Assembly (NCBI GenBank): GCA_016191555.1
Contig: JACPVX010000037.1
Span: forward strand, 62,001-126,000
DNA: 64,000 nt
Source of the DNA: Bacteroidota bacterium
Lineage (GTDB): Bacteria; Bacteroidota; Bacteroidia; Cytophagales; Cyclobacteriaceae
Reading direction: 5' to 3'
Numbering within the stretch: the first letter of the stretch is position 1; the number at the start of each line of letters is the position of its first letter. This document shows, in pieces, positions 34,511 through 43,343 of this stretch. The notes beneath the pieces were generated by a model. That model worked only from the letters and a program-made list of their open reading frames with translations. It searched no databases and was not told the DNA's origin. A program made the translations under genes and the position numbers.

Positions 34511-36049
34511 TTACATCCCTTGCTCATGTCTACGCATCGCTTCGTTGGTCGCCTCGAGTTCCTCCATATTTTGGCGCAGCTCTTCTTCCTGCGCCTTTAG
34601 CGTTTCGGCTTGTTCTAGCGACTGAGTCAGCAAGCGTTGCATTTCCATATTATTGTTTACCGTTTGCAATGTCCCAGCCAGGAATTCTCCAGCCTTTTTC
34701 AAAAAGTCAATTTGGTGTTGTTCGAATTTTGTAAAGCTGGCCACCTCAAAAAGCGCTTCCGTTTTATCATTGTAAGTAAAAGGCATCACCAACAGACACC
34801 TTGGCATCGCTTGCCCTAGCCCTGATGTAATTTGAAGATAATTGGCGGGGATGTCCGTCATTAAAATAGAGCTTCCTTCTTGGTACGCTTGCCCTATCAG
34901 CCCTTCATCAAATTCAATCCGTTTTTCAATCCATTTTTTTCTATCAAAGGCATAGGTGGCTACTAATTTCAGATAAGGACTTTCTTCGCTGGTTACGGGT
35001 AGATATAAGCTTGCCTGTTGCGCCTTCAAATACTTTACTAAAAAGGATACCGTCTTGTCTGCCAGCTTTGTAAGATCATCCTGTTGTGTGCGTACAATTT
35101 CATAGAATTGGTTAAGTCCTTCAGTGATCCATTGCCGTTGCGACTCCGCCTCTTCATTTTCCTTTAGCTTGCTGCTCATCTCAAACAATGCACCCATCAA
35201 CGTATTTACATTTTGCTCGCGTAGATTAACCGGAATCAGCCGGTGTGCCTCTTGATGCATGCCTTTGGCAACCAATTGAACAAAATCCGATGCTATCCGG
35301 AGGTTTGATATTGATTTCTCCACCACAGTCGTTGCATTTACTTCCGTTTTTTCTCCATCATCATAAAGGTATAATCGATTGCTGCCGCTCAGTTCATTCA
35401 ATAAGCTTGCATTATTTTGCACTTCGCGCGCCAATCGCTTGGAGGCTATCAATAAAATAGGAACACTCAGCAAGACCAATATGATTTGAATAATGGCGTT
35501 GTCAAGAATAGACCATTCATAATCTGACTGTGCTGATTCTTGAATTTTACTTTCGAAGGCAGTAACATCGGCAACAAACCTGTTATAAACTTGGGAATCT
35601 TTAAAACTAAATTCCTTTAATTTTATCAAAGCTTCTCCACTCGTATCAGCCTGGATAAAAGCCATCAACTCTTTTGCTTCATTGTAATGGTTATCGATTT
35701 TTTGCTTCACGCGAAGGACGGTATTCAATTCATAACCTTGCCGTGTCAGCAGTGCAACGAGATCTCGAAAAATAGAATCCTTTTTTTGTTTAATATTCTC
35801 AAACTGCACTAATCTATCGGCTTTAGCTGTTGTTGCATAGCCATAAATACCACGATCGATGGGCGCGATGATTTCAGTCTCGATGGCCATTAAAAGATCA
35901 CGTGTTGTTTCGCATCTTTCGATAATTGAGCGAGTATCATTGGTAACGTATCTGTTCCAAAAGGAGAGAACGGTGCTGAGCACGATAAAGCCAATGGTGA
36001 GATAGACCGCATAGTGGACTACATTCTCACGGAATTTTTTTGCAGTCAT
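34511..36049 (-). CDS. Membrane GAF-domain sensor without output domain
   Basis: 512 residues. Two membrane helices (about 13-33 and 185-205) enclose a helical periplasmic domain of the CHASE3/four-helix type (ERCETTRDLLMAIETEI). Then follow a linker, a GAF domain (about 325-460, LYLPVTSEESPYLKLVATYAFDR) and a final coiled coil (EEELRQNMEELEATNEA). In similar Bacteroidota sensors this coiled coil leads into PAS and histidine kinase domains, but here the frame stops right after it. The PAS kinase at 36789 lies upstream in the same direction and could be its partner. Confidence 0.75.
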   Translation of the reverse strand: MTAKKFRENVVHYAVYLTIGFIVLSTVLSFWNRYVTNDTRSIIERCETTRDLLMAIETEIIAPIDRGIYGYATTAKADRLVQFENIKQKKDSIFRDLVALLTRQGYELNTVLRVKQKIDNHYNEAKELMAFIQADTSGEALIKLKEFSFKDSQVYNRFVADVTAFESKIQESAQSDYEWSILDNAIIQIILVLLSVPILLIASKRLAREVQNNASLLNELSGSNRLYLYDDGEKTEVNATTVVEKSISNLRIASDFVQLVAKGMHQEAHRLIPVNLREQNVNTLMGALFEMSSKLKENEEAESQRQWITEGLNQFYEIVRTQQDDLTKLADKTVSFLVKYLKAQQASLYLPVTSEESPYLKLVATYAFDRKKWIEKRIEFDEGLIGQAYQEGSSILMTDIPANYLQITSGLGQAMPRCLLVMPFTYNDKTEALFEVASFTKFEQHQIDFLKKAGEFLAGTLQTVNNNMEMQRLLTQSLEQAETLKAQEEELRQNMEELEATNEAMRRHEQGM

Positions 36050-36104
36050 TGTTTCGATTATTGCCTTACTATTAAAATAGATGTAGGGAACTTTTCCAAA
36101 AAAC

Positions 36105-36689
36105 CTAGGCAGCGATTAACAGTCTGTTCCAAGCCAAAACGAACGTCATGATCATAATGATCAGAAAAAAAACAGCCATCATTTTATGGATCCACTCGCT
36201 CTTCTTTTTACCAATGGCAACTATGAGCAGTGTAATCAACACAAGAAATTGTGGGATTTGTTCATTGAGCCCATATTCACCAATGAAATGGTTATCAATA
36301 ATAGAGTGAACCGGTAAAAAGATCATGAATAGGTATATCTTCCTAAAATTGAGAAAATAGAAAGCTTTCAAGTCGTTGGCAGAAGTCGACCACCTTAGCG
36401 GGAAGAGGATTCGAGTGAGGATGTAAAGATTTACGGGATAAAGGATGAGAAACAAAAATGTGGGAAGCCTCCATTGGTTAAACTTGAGCAATTCATAAGT
36501 AGCCCACCAATCTTGGATATGCAGGATAAAAACCAAAATACAAAGTACCGTATGCGGCCAATATGTTTTTACTTTTTCCCATCGTATAACTATGTTGGCA
36601 AAACCTGAGACTATCTGAGTGATGCCCATACCAAGCACAATGGATATCAGCACGGTAACATACTCGAAGGGGGACATGAGTGAAGTCAT
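36105..36689 (-). CDS. Hypothetical multi-pass membrane protein
   Basis: 194 residues from ATG 36689, with about six hydrophobic segments (YVTVLISIVLGMGITQIVSGF, HTVLCILVFILHI, FLFLILYPVNLYIL, a stretch ending IIDNHF, FLVLITLLIVAIG and a final MAVFFLIIMIMTFVLAWN). I do not recognise the family. It sits between the histidine kinase and the GAF sensor on the same strand. Confidence 0.6.
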   Translation of the reverse strand: MTSLMSPFEYVTVLISIVLGMGITQIVSGFANIVIRWEKVKTYWPHTVLCILVFILHIQDWWATYELLKFNQWRLPTFLFLILYPVNLYILTRILFPLRWSTSANDLKAFYFLNFRKIYLFMIFLPVHSIIDNHFIGEYGLNEQIPQFLVLITLLIVAIGKKKSEWIHKMMAVFFLIIMIMTFVLAWNRLLIAA

Positions 36690-36788
36690 AGTTGATTTTG
36701 ATGGCAAGCGCTGCAAAGTAAATAGTAATTATCGACCCTGATCTTCTAGAAAATGTCCTGTGAATTACATTTTGCTTTATTTTTCCAT

Positions 36789-38030
36789 CTAAGATTCATT
36801 AAATGATGGAAGGCAATGGGCAACCTTTGAGTAAACCCTTTTCGGATGATTGCGCTTGGCAACGGTGAACTTTTCAATAATTTTTTTTTGCACCCTCTCG
36901 ATGGGTTGGTCGTCCATTGTTTCAACACTGCAATTGTCGATACCATTGGGCACAACAATAGTAAATTTGCTTCCTTTTCCTAACTCGCTTTGCACTTGGA
37001 TCTTTCCTCCCACTTTGTCCAATGCTTTCCGTACAATGTATAACCCAAGACCCGAGCCTTGTGCTTTGTCTGTCGCACGCTCAAACATTCCAAATATTTT
37101 GTCAATACTGTTGGCAGCAATACCTGTCCCGTTATCTTTAACTTCTATAGTAAAAAACGAACTGTCTCCATTTACAGTCAGGCGGATGAAGGGATGGGAT
37201 TGTTGTAGGTTGTGAAACTTGATAGCATTTGAAACCAAATTATTCAAAATGATTTTAAGCCTGAAGCTATCAGAACAGGAAGTGGGGGCTTGATCAACGT
37301 CAATCTCAAACTTTATTTTTTCAGCATTGGGAAGAAACTTATAGTTCTCTACTATTTCTGCTAGCATCTCGTTGAAATTGACACGGCCATTGTCGATGCC
37401 TATGTTATTGTTTCTGGCGTAGTGGGTAAGTTGACCTATAAATTGATCGAGCCGCCCTATGCTTTTTCGCAGCAAATGAGAATACTCTTTTGCCTCTTGG
37501 TTGTCAGCTACCACCTTATCCATAAGGTTGACCAATCCCTGCATCGACAAAAGCGGAGCACGTAAATCATGAGAGGCTTTGTAGATAAAGCTGTCTAGCT
37601 CTAAGTTCAACAACGACAATTTTTCTGATTCGGTTTTGCGTTGTGTTACATCGTGCATGTAAATAAGATAGCGAATGCCCTGCGGAAATAATTTAGCCAC
37701 CATCACTCCGTCAAAGAAATGGCGAAGGCAGTAGGTGCAATGAAGACCTAGATCTTCAAAATAGTGCGGTGTTTCATGATTCTCCTTTGCAAGCTCAAAT
37801 ACCTGGCGCAATTTAGCGGCACTTTCCAATTCAGTGATATTGTAAAGGCTGCTTCCTGTTAAGTCGGCCTGTTTGTAGTGAAGGATGTCTTCCACATAGC
37901 TGCTTACGTATTCTATCGTCCCGTCTTCATCAGCTAGCAAAAAAATCACTTTGCCTTGTTCAACGGTGTTGATAAACTGCGACCGAAGATTCATTGCAGC
38001 TTTTTGCAGAGTTCCTTTAACAAATTCCAT
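36789..38030 (-). CDS. PAS-domain sensor histidine kinase
   Basis: 413 residues, soluble. PAS domain at about 20-130 (LLADEDGTIEYVSSYVEDIL), HisKA with phospho-acceptor His154 in SHDLRAPL, and HATPase with N-box NNLVSNAIKF, DNGTGIAAN and GSGLGLYIV. A tail of about 50 residues follows the ATPase. It lies 11 bases after the tetR stop, so it is co-transcribed with that regulator. No response regulator is nearby. A role as cytoplasmic redox or small-molecule sensor is possible: two Cys in HCTYC (residues about 97-101) of the PAS region could bind a metal or cofactor. Confidence 0.87.
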   Translation of the reverse strand: MEFVKGTLQKAAMNLRSQFINTVEQGKVIFLLADEDGTIEYVSSYVEDILHYKQADLTGSSLYNITELESAAKLRQVFELAKENHETPHYFEDLGLHCTYCLRHFFDGVMVAKLFPQGIRYLIYMHDVTQRKTESEKLSLLNLELDSFIYKASHDLRAPLLSMQGLVNLMDKVVADNQEAKEYSHLLRKSIGRLDQFIGQLTHYARNNNIGIDNGRVNFNEMLAEIVENYKFLPNAEKIKFEIDVDQAPTSCSDSFRLKIILNNLVSNAIKFHNLQQSHPFIRLTVNGDSSFFTIEVKDNGTGIAANSIDKIFGMFERATDKAQGSGLGLYIVRKALDKVGGKIQVQSELGKGSKFTIVVPNGIDNCSVETMDDQPIERVQKKIIEKFTVAKRNHPKRVYSKVAHCLPSFNES

Positions 38031-38041
38031 AGGTATTCATT

Positions 38042-38629
38042 TTATTGCTCGATCGCTTGAAAATTAAACTCGATAATATCTGAAAGTGTCTTTTGGTCCG
38101 GATACATCCTTCGCGTTACATTAATTCCATTCCATAATGTGATTAGATGCTTAGCTATCGCTTTAGCAGGCAGTTTTTTGCTCAGATGCCCTTCTATCTG
38201 CGATCTCCTAGCATGCACGTAGAAGACTTCTTCTAATGCCATCAATTTATCGGAAGCACTTTTCGAAAGTCCTGGCTCAATGCTGGCTAGCTCTACAAGT
38301 GAATTGCCCATAAAGCAACCTTTGCGATGTTTCTCTAAATCGCCATAGGAGGCTCGGAGCATAAACTCTTTGATCAATTGCATCGGTGTTTCGCTTTGCT
38401 CAAGAGAGCTATTAAATTCCTCCAAGAAGAGATCCACGTACCTGTCCAACGCCTGCTTAAACAATTCCTTTTTGCTGCCAAAGGAGTGGTACACGCTGCT
38501 TTTTCCTAGCTTCATGGCTTTCAGTAAGTCCTCCATACTAGATGCCTCATAGCCTCTTTTGCAAAAAACATCCAATGCTCTATCTAATGCCTGCTTTTCG
38601 TCAAATTGCTTGGGTCTGCCTTGTGTCAT
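38042..38629 (-). CDS. TetR/AcrR family transcriptional repressor
   Basis: 195 residues. N-terminal helix-turn-helix: ALDRALDVFCKRGYEASSMEDLLKAMKLGKSSVYHSFGSKKELF (residues about 12-57, helix 3 GKSSVYHSF). The C-terminal half is a helical ligand-binding domain. Its own start is preceded at 14 bases by a TGTAC-N6-GTACA palindrome, and a close copy stands before the small lipoprotein gene, so both are likely direct targets. Ligand unknown. Confidence 0.9.
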   Translation of the reverse strand: MTQGRPKQFDEKQALDRALDVFCKRGYEASSMEDLLKAMKLGKSSVYHSFGSKKELFKQALDRYVDLFLEEFNSSLEQSETPMQLIKEFMLRASYGDLEKHRKGCFMGNSLVELASIEPGLSKSASDKLMALEEVFYVHARRSQIEGHLSKKLPAKAIAKHLITLWNGINVTRRMYPDQKTLSDIIEFNFQAIEQ

Positions 38630-38643
38630 GATAAGTGATTAAA

Positions 38644-38659
38644 TGTACTAAACGGTACA
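38644..38659. promoter_or_regulatory. TetR operator copy 1
   Basis: TGTACTAAACGGTACA, perfect five-base arms, 14 bases before tetR. 13 of 16 bases, and the next six (ATAATA side), match copy 2 at 38860. Confidence 0.6.
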
Positions 38660-38666
38660 ATAATAG

Positions 38667-38822
38667 TTAAAATTTTCGGTGCCTGTAGTGTGCTTGAGCC
38701 TTCGTACCATAAGAGGTACTTTTATTAAAGCTATACGCAGGGCAAACCTGATTCTCCTGCAAGGAAGGCGCACAGGATGCTAACAAAAGGGCTCCAAAAA
38801 TGAATAATGCAATCTTTTTCAT
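38667..38822 (-). CDS. Small lipoprotein (51 residues)
   Basis: ATG at 38822 to TAA at 38667-38669. The sequence MKKIALFIFGALLLASC is a textbook lipoprotein signal, and the mature chain of 35 residues is short, Tyr- and His-rich (CPAYSFNKSTSYGTKAQ). It lies just upstream of tetR on the same strand, and a TetR-type operator copy stands 37 bases before its start. Similar tiny lipoproteins occur in Bacteroidota without known roles. Confidence 0.65.
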   Translation of the reverse strand: MKKIALFIFGALLLASCAPSLQENQVCPAYSFNKSTSYGTKAQAHYRHRKF

Positions 38823-38859
38823 GTTCTTTTCTCGTTTCAACGGTAAAATTAATCATTAG

Positions 38860-38875
38860 TAGACTAATCGGTACA
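38860..38875. promoter_or_regulatory. TetR operator copy 2
   Basis: TAGACTAATCGGTACA, followed by ATAAT as in copy 1. Differs from copy 1 at three of 16 positions. It lies 37 bases before the small lipoprotein start. Confidence 0.55.
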
Positions 38876-38943
38876 ATAATGTTTGTTCTTTGTACTTGTT
38901 TGTCTTTGACTTGACATTTTTGCTAAAGGGTTAACTAGTAGAA

Positions 38944-39345
38944 TCAGTTCAAACTGCTGTTAATCTGGATGCCTTTCGATAAAAGTTTATGTGTTGGGCA
39001 TTTGCTAGCCACCGCCAAAACACGTTTTAGCTGATCGGGTTGAAGGTCACTCTTGATTAAAATTTCCTTTGTGATAATCGGCTCGCTATCATCGCTGCTC
39101 TCAAGTTGCACTTTCACGTTAATAGATTCTACTGCCCACCCCTTTCTATCAAGGTACATTTTGATGGTTGCAATGGTGCAAGATGCCAAGCCGGCTATGA
39201 CCAACTCAAATGGATTAAATCCTTTATTCTGGCCTCCCACCGATTCTGGTTCATCGGATACCAATTGATTTCCATTAGCTATGATAGTCGACACATAGTT
39301 TGTGCCTTCATACCGTGCCTCTACTATGTCATATTCTGTTTCCAT
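38944..39345 (-). CDS. OsmC family peroxide-reducing protein
   Basis: 133 residues. The two redox cysteines of the OsmC/Ohr family are at Cys56 (GLASCTIATIKMYLDRKGW) and Cys116 (SKCPTHKLL), so thiol-dependent reduction of organic hydroperoxides is expected. Cytoplasmic. It starts 11 bases after the carbonic anhydrase stop and so ends a three-gene operon. Confidence 0.9.
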   Translation of the reverse strand: METEYDIVEARYEGTNYVSTIIANGNQLVSDEPESVGGQNKGFNPFELVIAGLASCTIATIKMYLDRKGWAVESINVKVQLESSDDSEPIITKEILIKSDLQPDQLKRVLAVASKCPTHKLLSKGIQINSSLN

Positions 39346-39356
39346 TGGTTTAGGTT

Positions 39357-40013
39357 TTACTTTGTTAATAATTGAGGGGGTACTACTATTTGAATAGAGC
39401 CATCTTCAATATGATAAACAGCTCCTGCTATTATAATTTGATTGCGCAGAGCCGAGTCTAGCAGTGCACTGTCACGCATGACTTCGCTCATAGAATGCCT
39501 CACGTTTTCAATAACGGTCAGATCAATTATATCACCCTGCATTTCTTTTGTCCTTTGATAGCTGGGTAAAATCTTATCGGTTAACCATGAGATATGGCCC
39601 GCTGGCTTTTGGCCAGAAATAGTAGCTGTAACAGCTCCGCATTTAGTATGACCCAGAATTAAGATAAATCGAACACCAAGATGTTCTACTGCGTACTCCA
39701 TGCTTCCGAGTCCTCCATCTCCCATCACATTACCCGCTACGCGGGTTACAAATAAATCGCCAATGCCCTGATCGAAGATAAGTTCAGGAGAAACACGCGA
39801 ATCGGAACAGGTATGAACAATAGCAAAAGGCCTTTGCGATTTGGATGTTTTCAATATGGTATTCCTATCATCGTTTGGATGAATCGCCATCTGATTCATA
39901 AAACGTCTATTTCCATTGAGCAACCGCGTCATCACACTATCCATAGTTTGTGCATAACCCAACTGAAATGAGAACAGGACAAGGAAAATAGAAAATAGTA
40001 TAAATCGATTCAT
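39357..40013 (-). CDS. Periplasmic beta-class carbonic anhydrase
   Basis: 218 residues with a signal peptide (about 1-22, ending GYAQT). Zinc ligands Cys69, His122 and Cys125, and the Asp71/Arg73 dyad (CSDSR, GHTKCG), define the beta class. It hydrates CO2 reversibly, here in the periplasm. Middle gene of an operon with a putative outer-membrane protein and OsmC, with gaps of nine and 11 bases. Confidence 0.92.
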   Translation of the reverse strand: MNRFILFSIFLVLFSFQLGYAQTMDSVMTRLLNGNRRFMNQMAIHPNDDRNTILKTSKSQRPFAIVHTCSDSRVSPELIFDQGIGDLFVTRVAGNVMGDGGLGSMEYAVEHLGVRFILILGHTKCGAVTATISGQKPAGHISWLTDKILPSYQRTKEMQGDIIDLTVIENVRHSMSEVMRDSALLDSALRNQIIIAGAVYHIEDGSIQIVVPPQLLTK

Positions 40014-40022
40014 AGGTCCTCG

Positions 40023-40682
40023 TTAAAATTCATAACGCAGAAAAAGTCCTGTGTTAAGTGTGCTTGTAAATTTTTCTTTTCCGACTTCGGTAAGATCCAT
40101 TGCCAATCCAAACTGTACTTGACTCTGTTTAATTCCAAATCGAATTCGTTGCGTATAACTGGTATTGCCCTCCAACTGTGTTGGCCAACTATTCAGCAGC
40201 TCAAGTTGAGAATATAAATGGAGCTTGTCTGTGATGGCAGGCGTAAATCGAGTCACCACAAAAATATCAAAGGCCGGCTGGTTGCTGAGATCGGAGACAG
40301 CCCAACTGAACAAAGTAAACTGAGAGCGCTGGCGCAAGTACTGAATACCTGCTTTAAGGAAAGTGCCGCGGTTAAAAATCTGAACAACCGTGACAGGTGC
40401 GAATCCTTTCCAACTCTTTATGTTGTAACTCAACGCCTCTGTCAGTGCAAACTGTGGAAGATTGGAATGACTATTTTCTTTATAATCCAGAGTGACACTG
40501 CTGCGGGTAAAGAATAAGAAATGAGATTTTGTTTCATCGGCTCGCTTCAAATTTCGCATGAGTAACAGATCTAGCGTTGCCTTGCTATCGCCCGCAAAAA
40601 TTTCCAATGGAACTGTCTGTGCAGATACTTGAATGCGGAGAACCAGAGTTAAGGTTAATAGGATGACCAGAATACGTTTCAT
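40023..40682 (-). CDS. Probable outer-membrane barrel protein
   Basis: 219 residues with signal peptide ending VSAQ. Amphipathic strands rich in aromatics (SHFLFFTRSSVTLDY, FTLFSWAVSD, TQRIRFGIKQSQVQFGLAMDLTEVG) and a terminal strand GLFLRYEF point to a barrel of about ten to twelve strands in the outer membrane. No family name. First gene of the operon with carbonic anhydrase and OsmC. Confidence 0.6.
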   Translation of the reverse strand: MKRILVILLTLTLVLRIQVSAQTVPLEIFAGDSKATLDLLLMRNLKRADETKSHFLFFTRSSVTLDYKENSHSNLPQFALTEALSYNIKSWKGFAPVTVVQIFNRGTFLKAGIQYLRQRSQFTLFSWAVSDLSNQPAFDIFVVTRFTPAITDKLHLYSQLELLNSWPTQLEGNTSYTQRIRFGIKQSQVQFGLAMDLTEVGKEKFTSTLNTGLFLRYEF

Positions 40683-40707
40683 AGGTACGTGATTTTGGGT
40701 GGGAAAT

Positions 40708-40736
40708 AAAGAGCATGACCTGAGATCATGCTCTTT
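40708..40736 (-). terminator. Terminator after the SMP-30-like gene
   Basis: Perfect 11-base stem AAAGAGCATGA / TCATGCTCTTT with a seven-base loop. It lies six bases past the stop at 40743 and only 25 bases before the start of the next operon. Confidence 0.8.
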
Positions 40737-40742
40737 TATAGG

Positions 40743-41759
40743 TTACTTCAAGAGTTCGCGCAATGGAACACCTATTACTTTGAAAGGAAGAACGGGAGGG
40801 GTATTCAACTTACCATCTTTATCATCGATGATATGGTTAAGTTGGCTATTCACGGTGTACAGTTTTCCATTGCGAATAGCTGACGCAGTAGGACGATCGT
40901 ACACGGATTGAAATTTATTTCGAATGGTTAAGCTGGCTTCTGAATAATCTTTGTTGAATTGAGCGGTGAAGATTGCTCCCGATTGTGAGTATACATTTAC
41001 CATAAGCAATTCTCCATTGTGAAAAAACATGCCGTCCGAACCTGAGAAGGCTTTTGTAGCTTCATCGTTTTTCAGAGTGACCGATTTTACTTCTTTGCTC
41101 GCCAAATTTATTCGCACCAATGTGCCACCTCCCTGAATGGTTCTGTTCATGACAGATGCTATCAGATATTTTTTATCCGGTGTAATGGTCAAGCCATTTA
41201 ATCCAAAAGGCTGATCGGGTGAAGGATTCTTGAGCAACGCTGCATCGGTCACAAAAACGCTGGCCTCCGTAGAAGTGTAGTTGGCTGTCCAGATATTGGG
41301 GGCAAACGTGTCAGATACATACACATTTCCTTTTTCGTCCAATGTTACTTCGTTGAAGAAAGCGCCTGGAATAAATTTTTCCGGAATGGTCTTTAATAGC
41401 TTGCCCGTTGTGTAATCAAATACTTTCAAGTTGCTGCCCGGCTTGCCACTTTCTGTTTTAAAATTAAAATTAGCTACCCATAATCTGTTTGTCTTTTTGT
41501 CTAGTGCCATCCCTACGGCAATCACCATTCCGTTTTCACCCGGTTTGCTGAAGTAGGTAGATTTATTCTTGCTATCGAGTCGTTGAATGGAGCCATCACC
41601 AAAGCCGCCAACCAATAAATCATTGTTGGGGAGAGTCAAAATTCCTTCGGGGAATAATTGATTTCCCTGAAGTTCGATGGTTTCTGTTGTTTGAGCTGAA
41701 GCATGGATGATGCTTGCAAATGCGAAAAATAAGCCGAATACGATTTTAATGGTTTTCAT
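40743..41759 (-). CDS. Secreted SMP-30/NHL-like beta-propeller
   Basis: 338 residues with signal peptide ending SAQ. The repeats (LFPEGILTLPNNDLLVGGFGDGSIQRLD, MALDKKTNRLWVANFN, VTLDEKGNVYVSDTFAPNIWTANY) give a six-bladed propeller like SMP-30/gluconolactonase or NHL proteins. It could be a lactonase or a sugar-binding scaffold. Ligand residues cannot be fixed from sequence alone. It ends at a strong terminator. Confidence 0.75.
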   Translation of the reverse strand: MKTIKIVFGLFFAFASIIHASAQTTETIELQGNQLFPEGILTLPNNDLLVGGFGDGSIQRLDSKNKSTYFSKPGENGMVIAVGMALDKKTNRLWVANFNFKTESGKPGSNLKVFDYTTGKLLKTIPEKFIPGAFFNEVTLDEKGNVYVSDTFAPNIWTANYTSTEASVFVTDAALLKNPSPDQPFGLNGLTITPDKKYLIASVMNRTIQGGGTLVRINLASKEVKSVTLKNDEATKAFSGSDGMFFHNGELLMVNVYSQSGAIFTAQFNKDYSEASLTIRNKFQSVYDRPTASAIRNGKLYTVNSQLNHIIDDKDGKLNTPPVLPFKVIGVPLRELLK

Positions 41760-41876
41760 AATGTATGCTGTTTAAATGGTTAATTGTTTTTTTAATTTCT
41801 GTGAGGTTTAACAAAAGCACGTCTCGTCTTTCGTCAGTAGGTGCATGTGTTTCCGAGCGCGGATCAATCGGCAGGC

Positions 41877-41916
41877 AATTAAAAACCGGAGTACCTGACT
41901 ACCGATTTTTAATTGA
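41877..41916 (-). terminator. Long hairpin between the AhpD-like and SMP-30-like genes
   Basis: Arms CAATTAAAAATCGG and CCGGTTTTTAATTG (minus strand; 13 of 14 pairs) with a 12-base loop. It lies 77 bases past the AhpD-like stop. The T-rich end fits a terminator, although the loop is large. Confidence 0.5.
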
Positions 41917-41992
41917 CTGTTTATGTATCGCCACTTGTTAATTGGAAGCAATGCCTGAAGAAAGAAATCGAAGAGTAGCATTTGAGAGAGAA

Positions 41993-42541
41993 TTACATTT
42001 TGTCTGCTAGAGGGAAATCGATTTCCAGATTGGTAAGTGCGTGCAAATAGTTGCTCATGATTTTATCGCCCACTACGATTACCACATCAATCAGATTGGC
42101 TTCTGTGTAGCCTGCTTGAAAGAAGGCTTCTTTAGCCAACTCACTTGCGCGTCCGCGGTTGATAACCACTTCTTCAGTAAGCTTTGCCAGTGCATCTAAT
42201 TTGTTGTTAAAGCTGGCTTCGCCTCCGCGTATTTCCAGAATTTGTTCTTCCGTGAATCCAACCATTTTACCGAGAGCGGTATGTGCACTTTGGCAATAGC
42301 GGCAATCATTGAGTTGACTGGTTACTAAGTTGATTACTTCTCTTTCTTTTAGTGAGAGTGTGCTCTTTCTGTTTTGAAGCGTGAGGTAATCAGCCAGCGC
42401 TGTTTTATTCTTGCCAAAATAGGCATAGAGGTTTGGAACAAAGCCCAGGTTCTTTTTGAGATTGTCAAAAATCCCTTGGTTGTTAGCTGATACTTCTTCT
42501 CTTGTTGGGACTGCGAAAGTCCGTGTTTCTGTTGCTGTCAT
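41993..42541 (-). CDS. Carboxymuconolactone decarboxylase/AhpD-like peroxidase
   Basis: 182 residues. The active site Cys80-x2-Cys83-x3-His87 (CRYCQSAH) and the upstream Glu in EREVINLVTSQL are those of AhpD-type alkylhydroperoxidases in the CMD family. It reduces peroxides with a thiol donor. It lies downstream of a Crp/Fnr gene on the same strand, with a perfect palindrome between them. Confidence 0.9.
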   Translation of the reverse strand: MTATETRTFAVPTREEVSANNQGIFDNLKKNLGFVPNLYAYFGKNKTALADYLTLQNRKSTLSLKEREVINLVTSQLNDCRYCQSAHTALGKMVGFTEEQILEIRGGEASFNNKLDALAKLTEEVVINRGRASELAKEAFFQAGYTEANLIDVVIVVGDKIMSNYLHALTNLEIDFPLADKM

Positions 42542-42630
42542 TTTTGTATGGTTTAAAATTTTGTGTCGTTATTGACGATACAAAAGTGAGGCAATGCCAA
42601 CCGGATAAAAATGAAGTAGATTAGGAAAGG

Positions 42631-42650
42631 AAGTTGAACTAGTTCAACTT
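42631..42650. promoter_or_regulatory. Perfect 20-base palindrome (regulator site)
   Basis: AAGTTGAACTAGTTCAACTT is fully self-complementary and lies 89 bases before the AhpD-like start codon, inside the Crp-AhpD gap. A dimeric regulator, most simply the neighbouring Crp/Fnr protein, is the likely ligand. Confidence 0.6.
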
Positions 42651-42717
42651 TTGTAATGGGAAACTTGCTGCAAATGCTATTGCAGTGTCGGAAAGGGTTG
42701 AAAACAGAAGAAATGGA

Positions 42718-43308
42718 TTACTTTTTTCTAGTGCGCTGATTGCGCAGCTTCGAAAGGTATTCGGTAGTCATACCAAGAAAAGATGCGAGTGCATATTGAG
42801 GAACACGCTGTGAAATCTGCGGGTACTTGAACTCAAATTCATTGTATCGCTCTTCGGCTGTTTGAGTAAGATTCGAGATGAGCCTACGTTGATAAAACGC
42901 GAGGCCGCGTTCTGCAATCGTTCTGAAAAAAGTTTCAAACCTGTGGTGCAGCGCCTTTAGCTCTTTTTCTTTTTCAAAGTCAACCTGCATCACAATGCTA
43001 TCTTCCAGCGCAACTACGAACATAGTGGCGGGCTTTTGAAAAATGTAGCTGTTGTAGTCGGTAATCCACCAATCGTCAATCGCAAAAGCAATGGTATGCT
43101 CTTGTCCTTCATCGGCAACTACATACGACCGAAAGGCACCATTCACTACATAATTGCGATGCGCAGCAACAAAATTCGGCTGCACAACAAATTGTCTCTT
43201 TTTGATTCGCACTTCTTTAAAAGATGAACGTATCGCTTTTCGATCTTCATCCGATAAAGGAATGAATCTTTCAAAGTAGGCCTCAATGGCGGTAAAGTTG
43301 TTCTGCAT
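42718..43308 (-). CDS. Crp/Fnr family transcriptional regulator
   Basis: 196 residues: cyclic-nucleotide-binding-type domain (about 20-125, RNYVVNGAFRSYVV) and C-terminal helix-turn-helix around YALASFLGMTTEYLSKLR. It follows a chlorite-dismutase-family gene by 35 bases and precedes the AhpD-like gene, so a role in oxidative or chlorine stress is likely. Confidence 0.9.
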   Translation of the reverse strand: MQNNFTAIEAYFERFIPLSDEDRKAIRSSFKEVRIKKRQFVVQPNFVAAHRNYVVNGAFRSYVVADEGQEHTIAFAIDDWWITDYNSYIFQKPATMFVVALEDSIVMQVDFEKEKELKALHHRFETFFRTIAERGLAFYQRRLISNLTQTAEERYNEFEFKYPQISQRVPQYALASFLGMTTEYLSKLRNQRTRKK

Positions 43309-43343
43309 GCTTACCTGTAAATATAACGAGGGCGGAATAATTT

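Noticed and set aside
43325-43340. ATTCCGCCC before the Crp gene at 42718, resembling the left part of elements A-C
   Set aside because: TTTTGG and the TTCGTCT part are missing at the right distance, so it is not a fourth copy.
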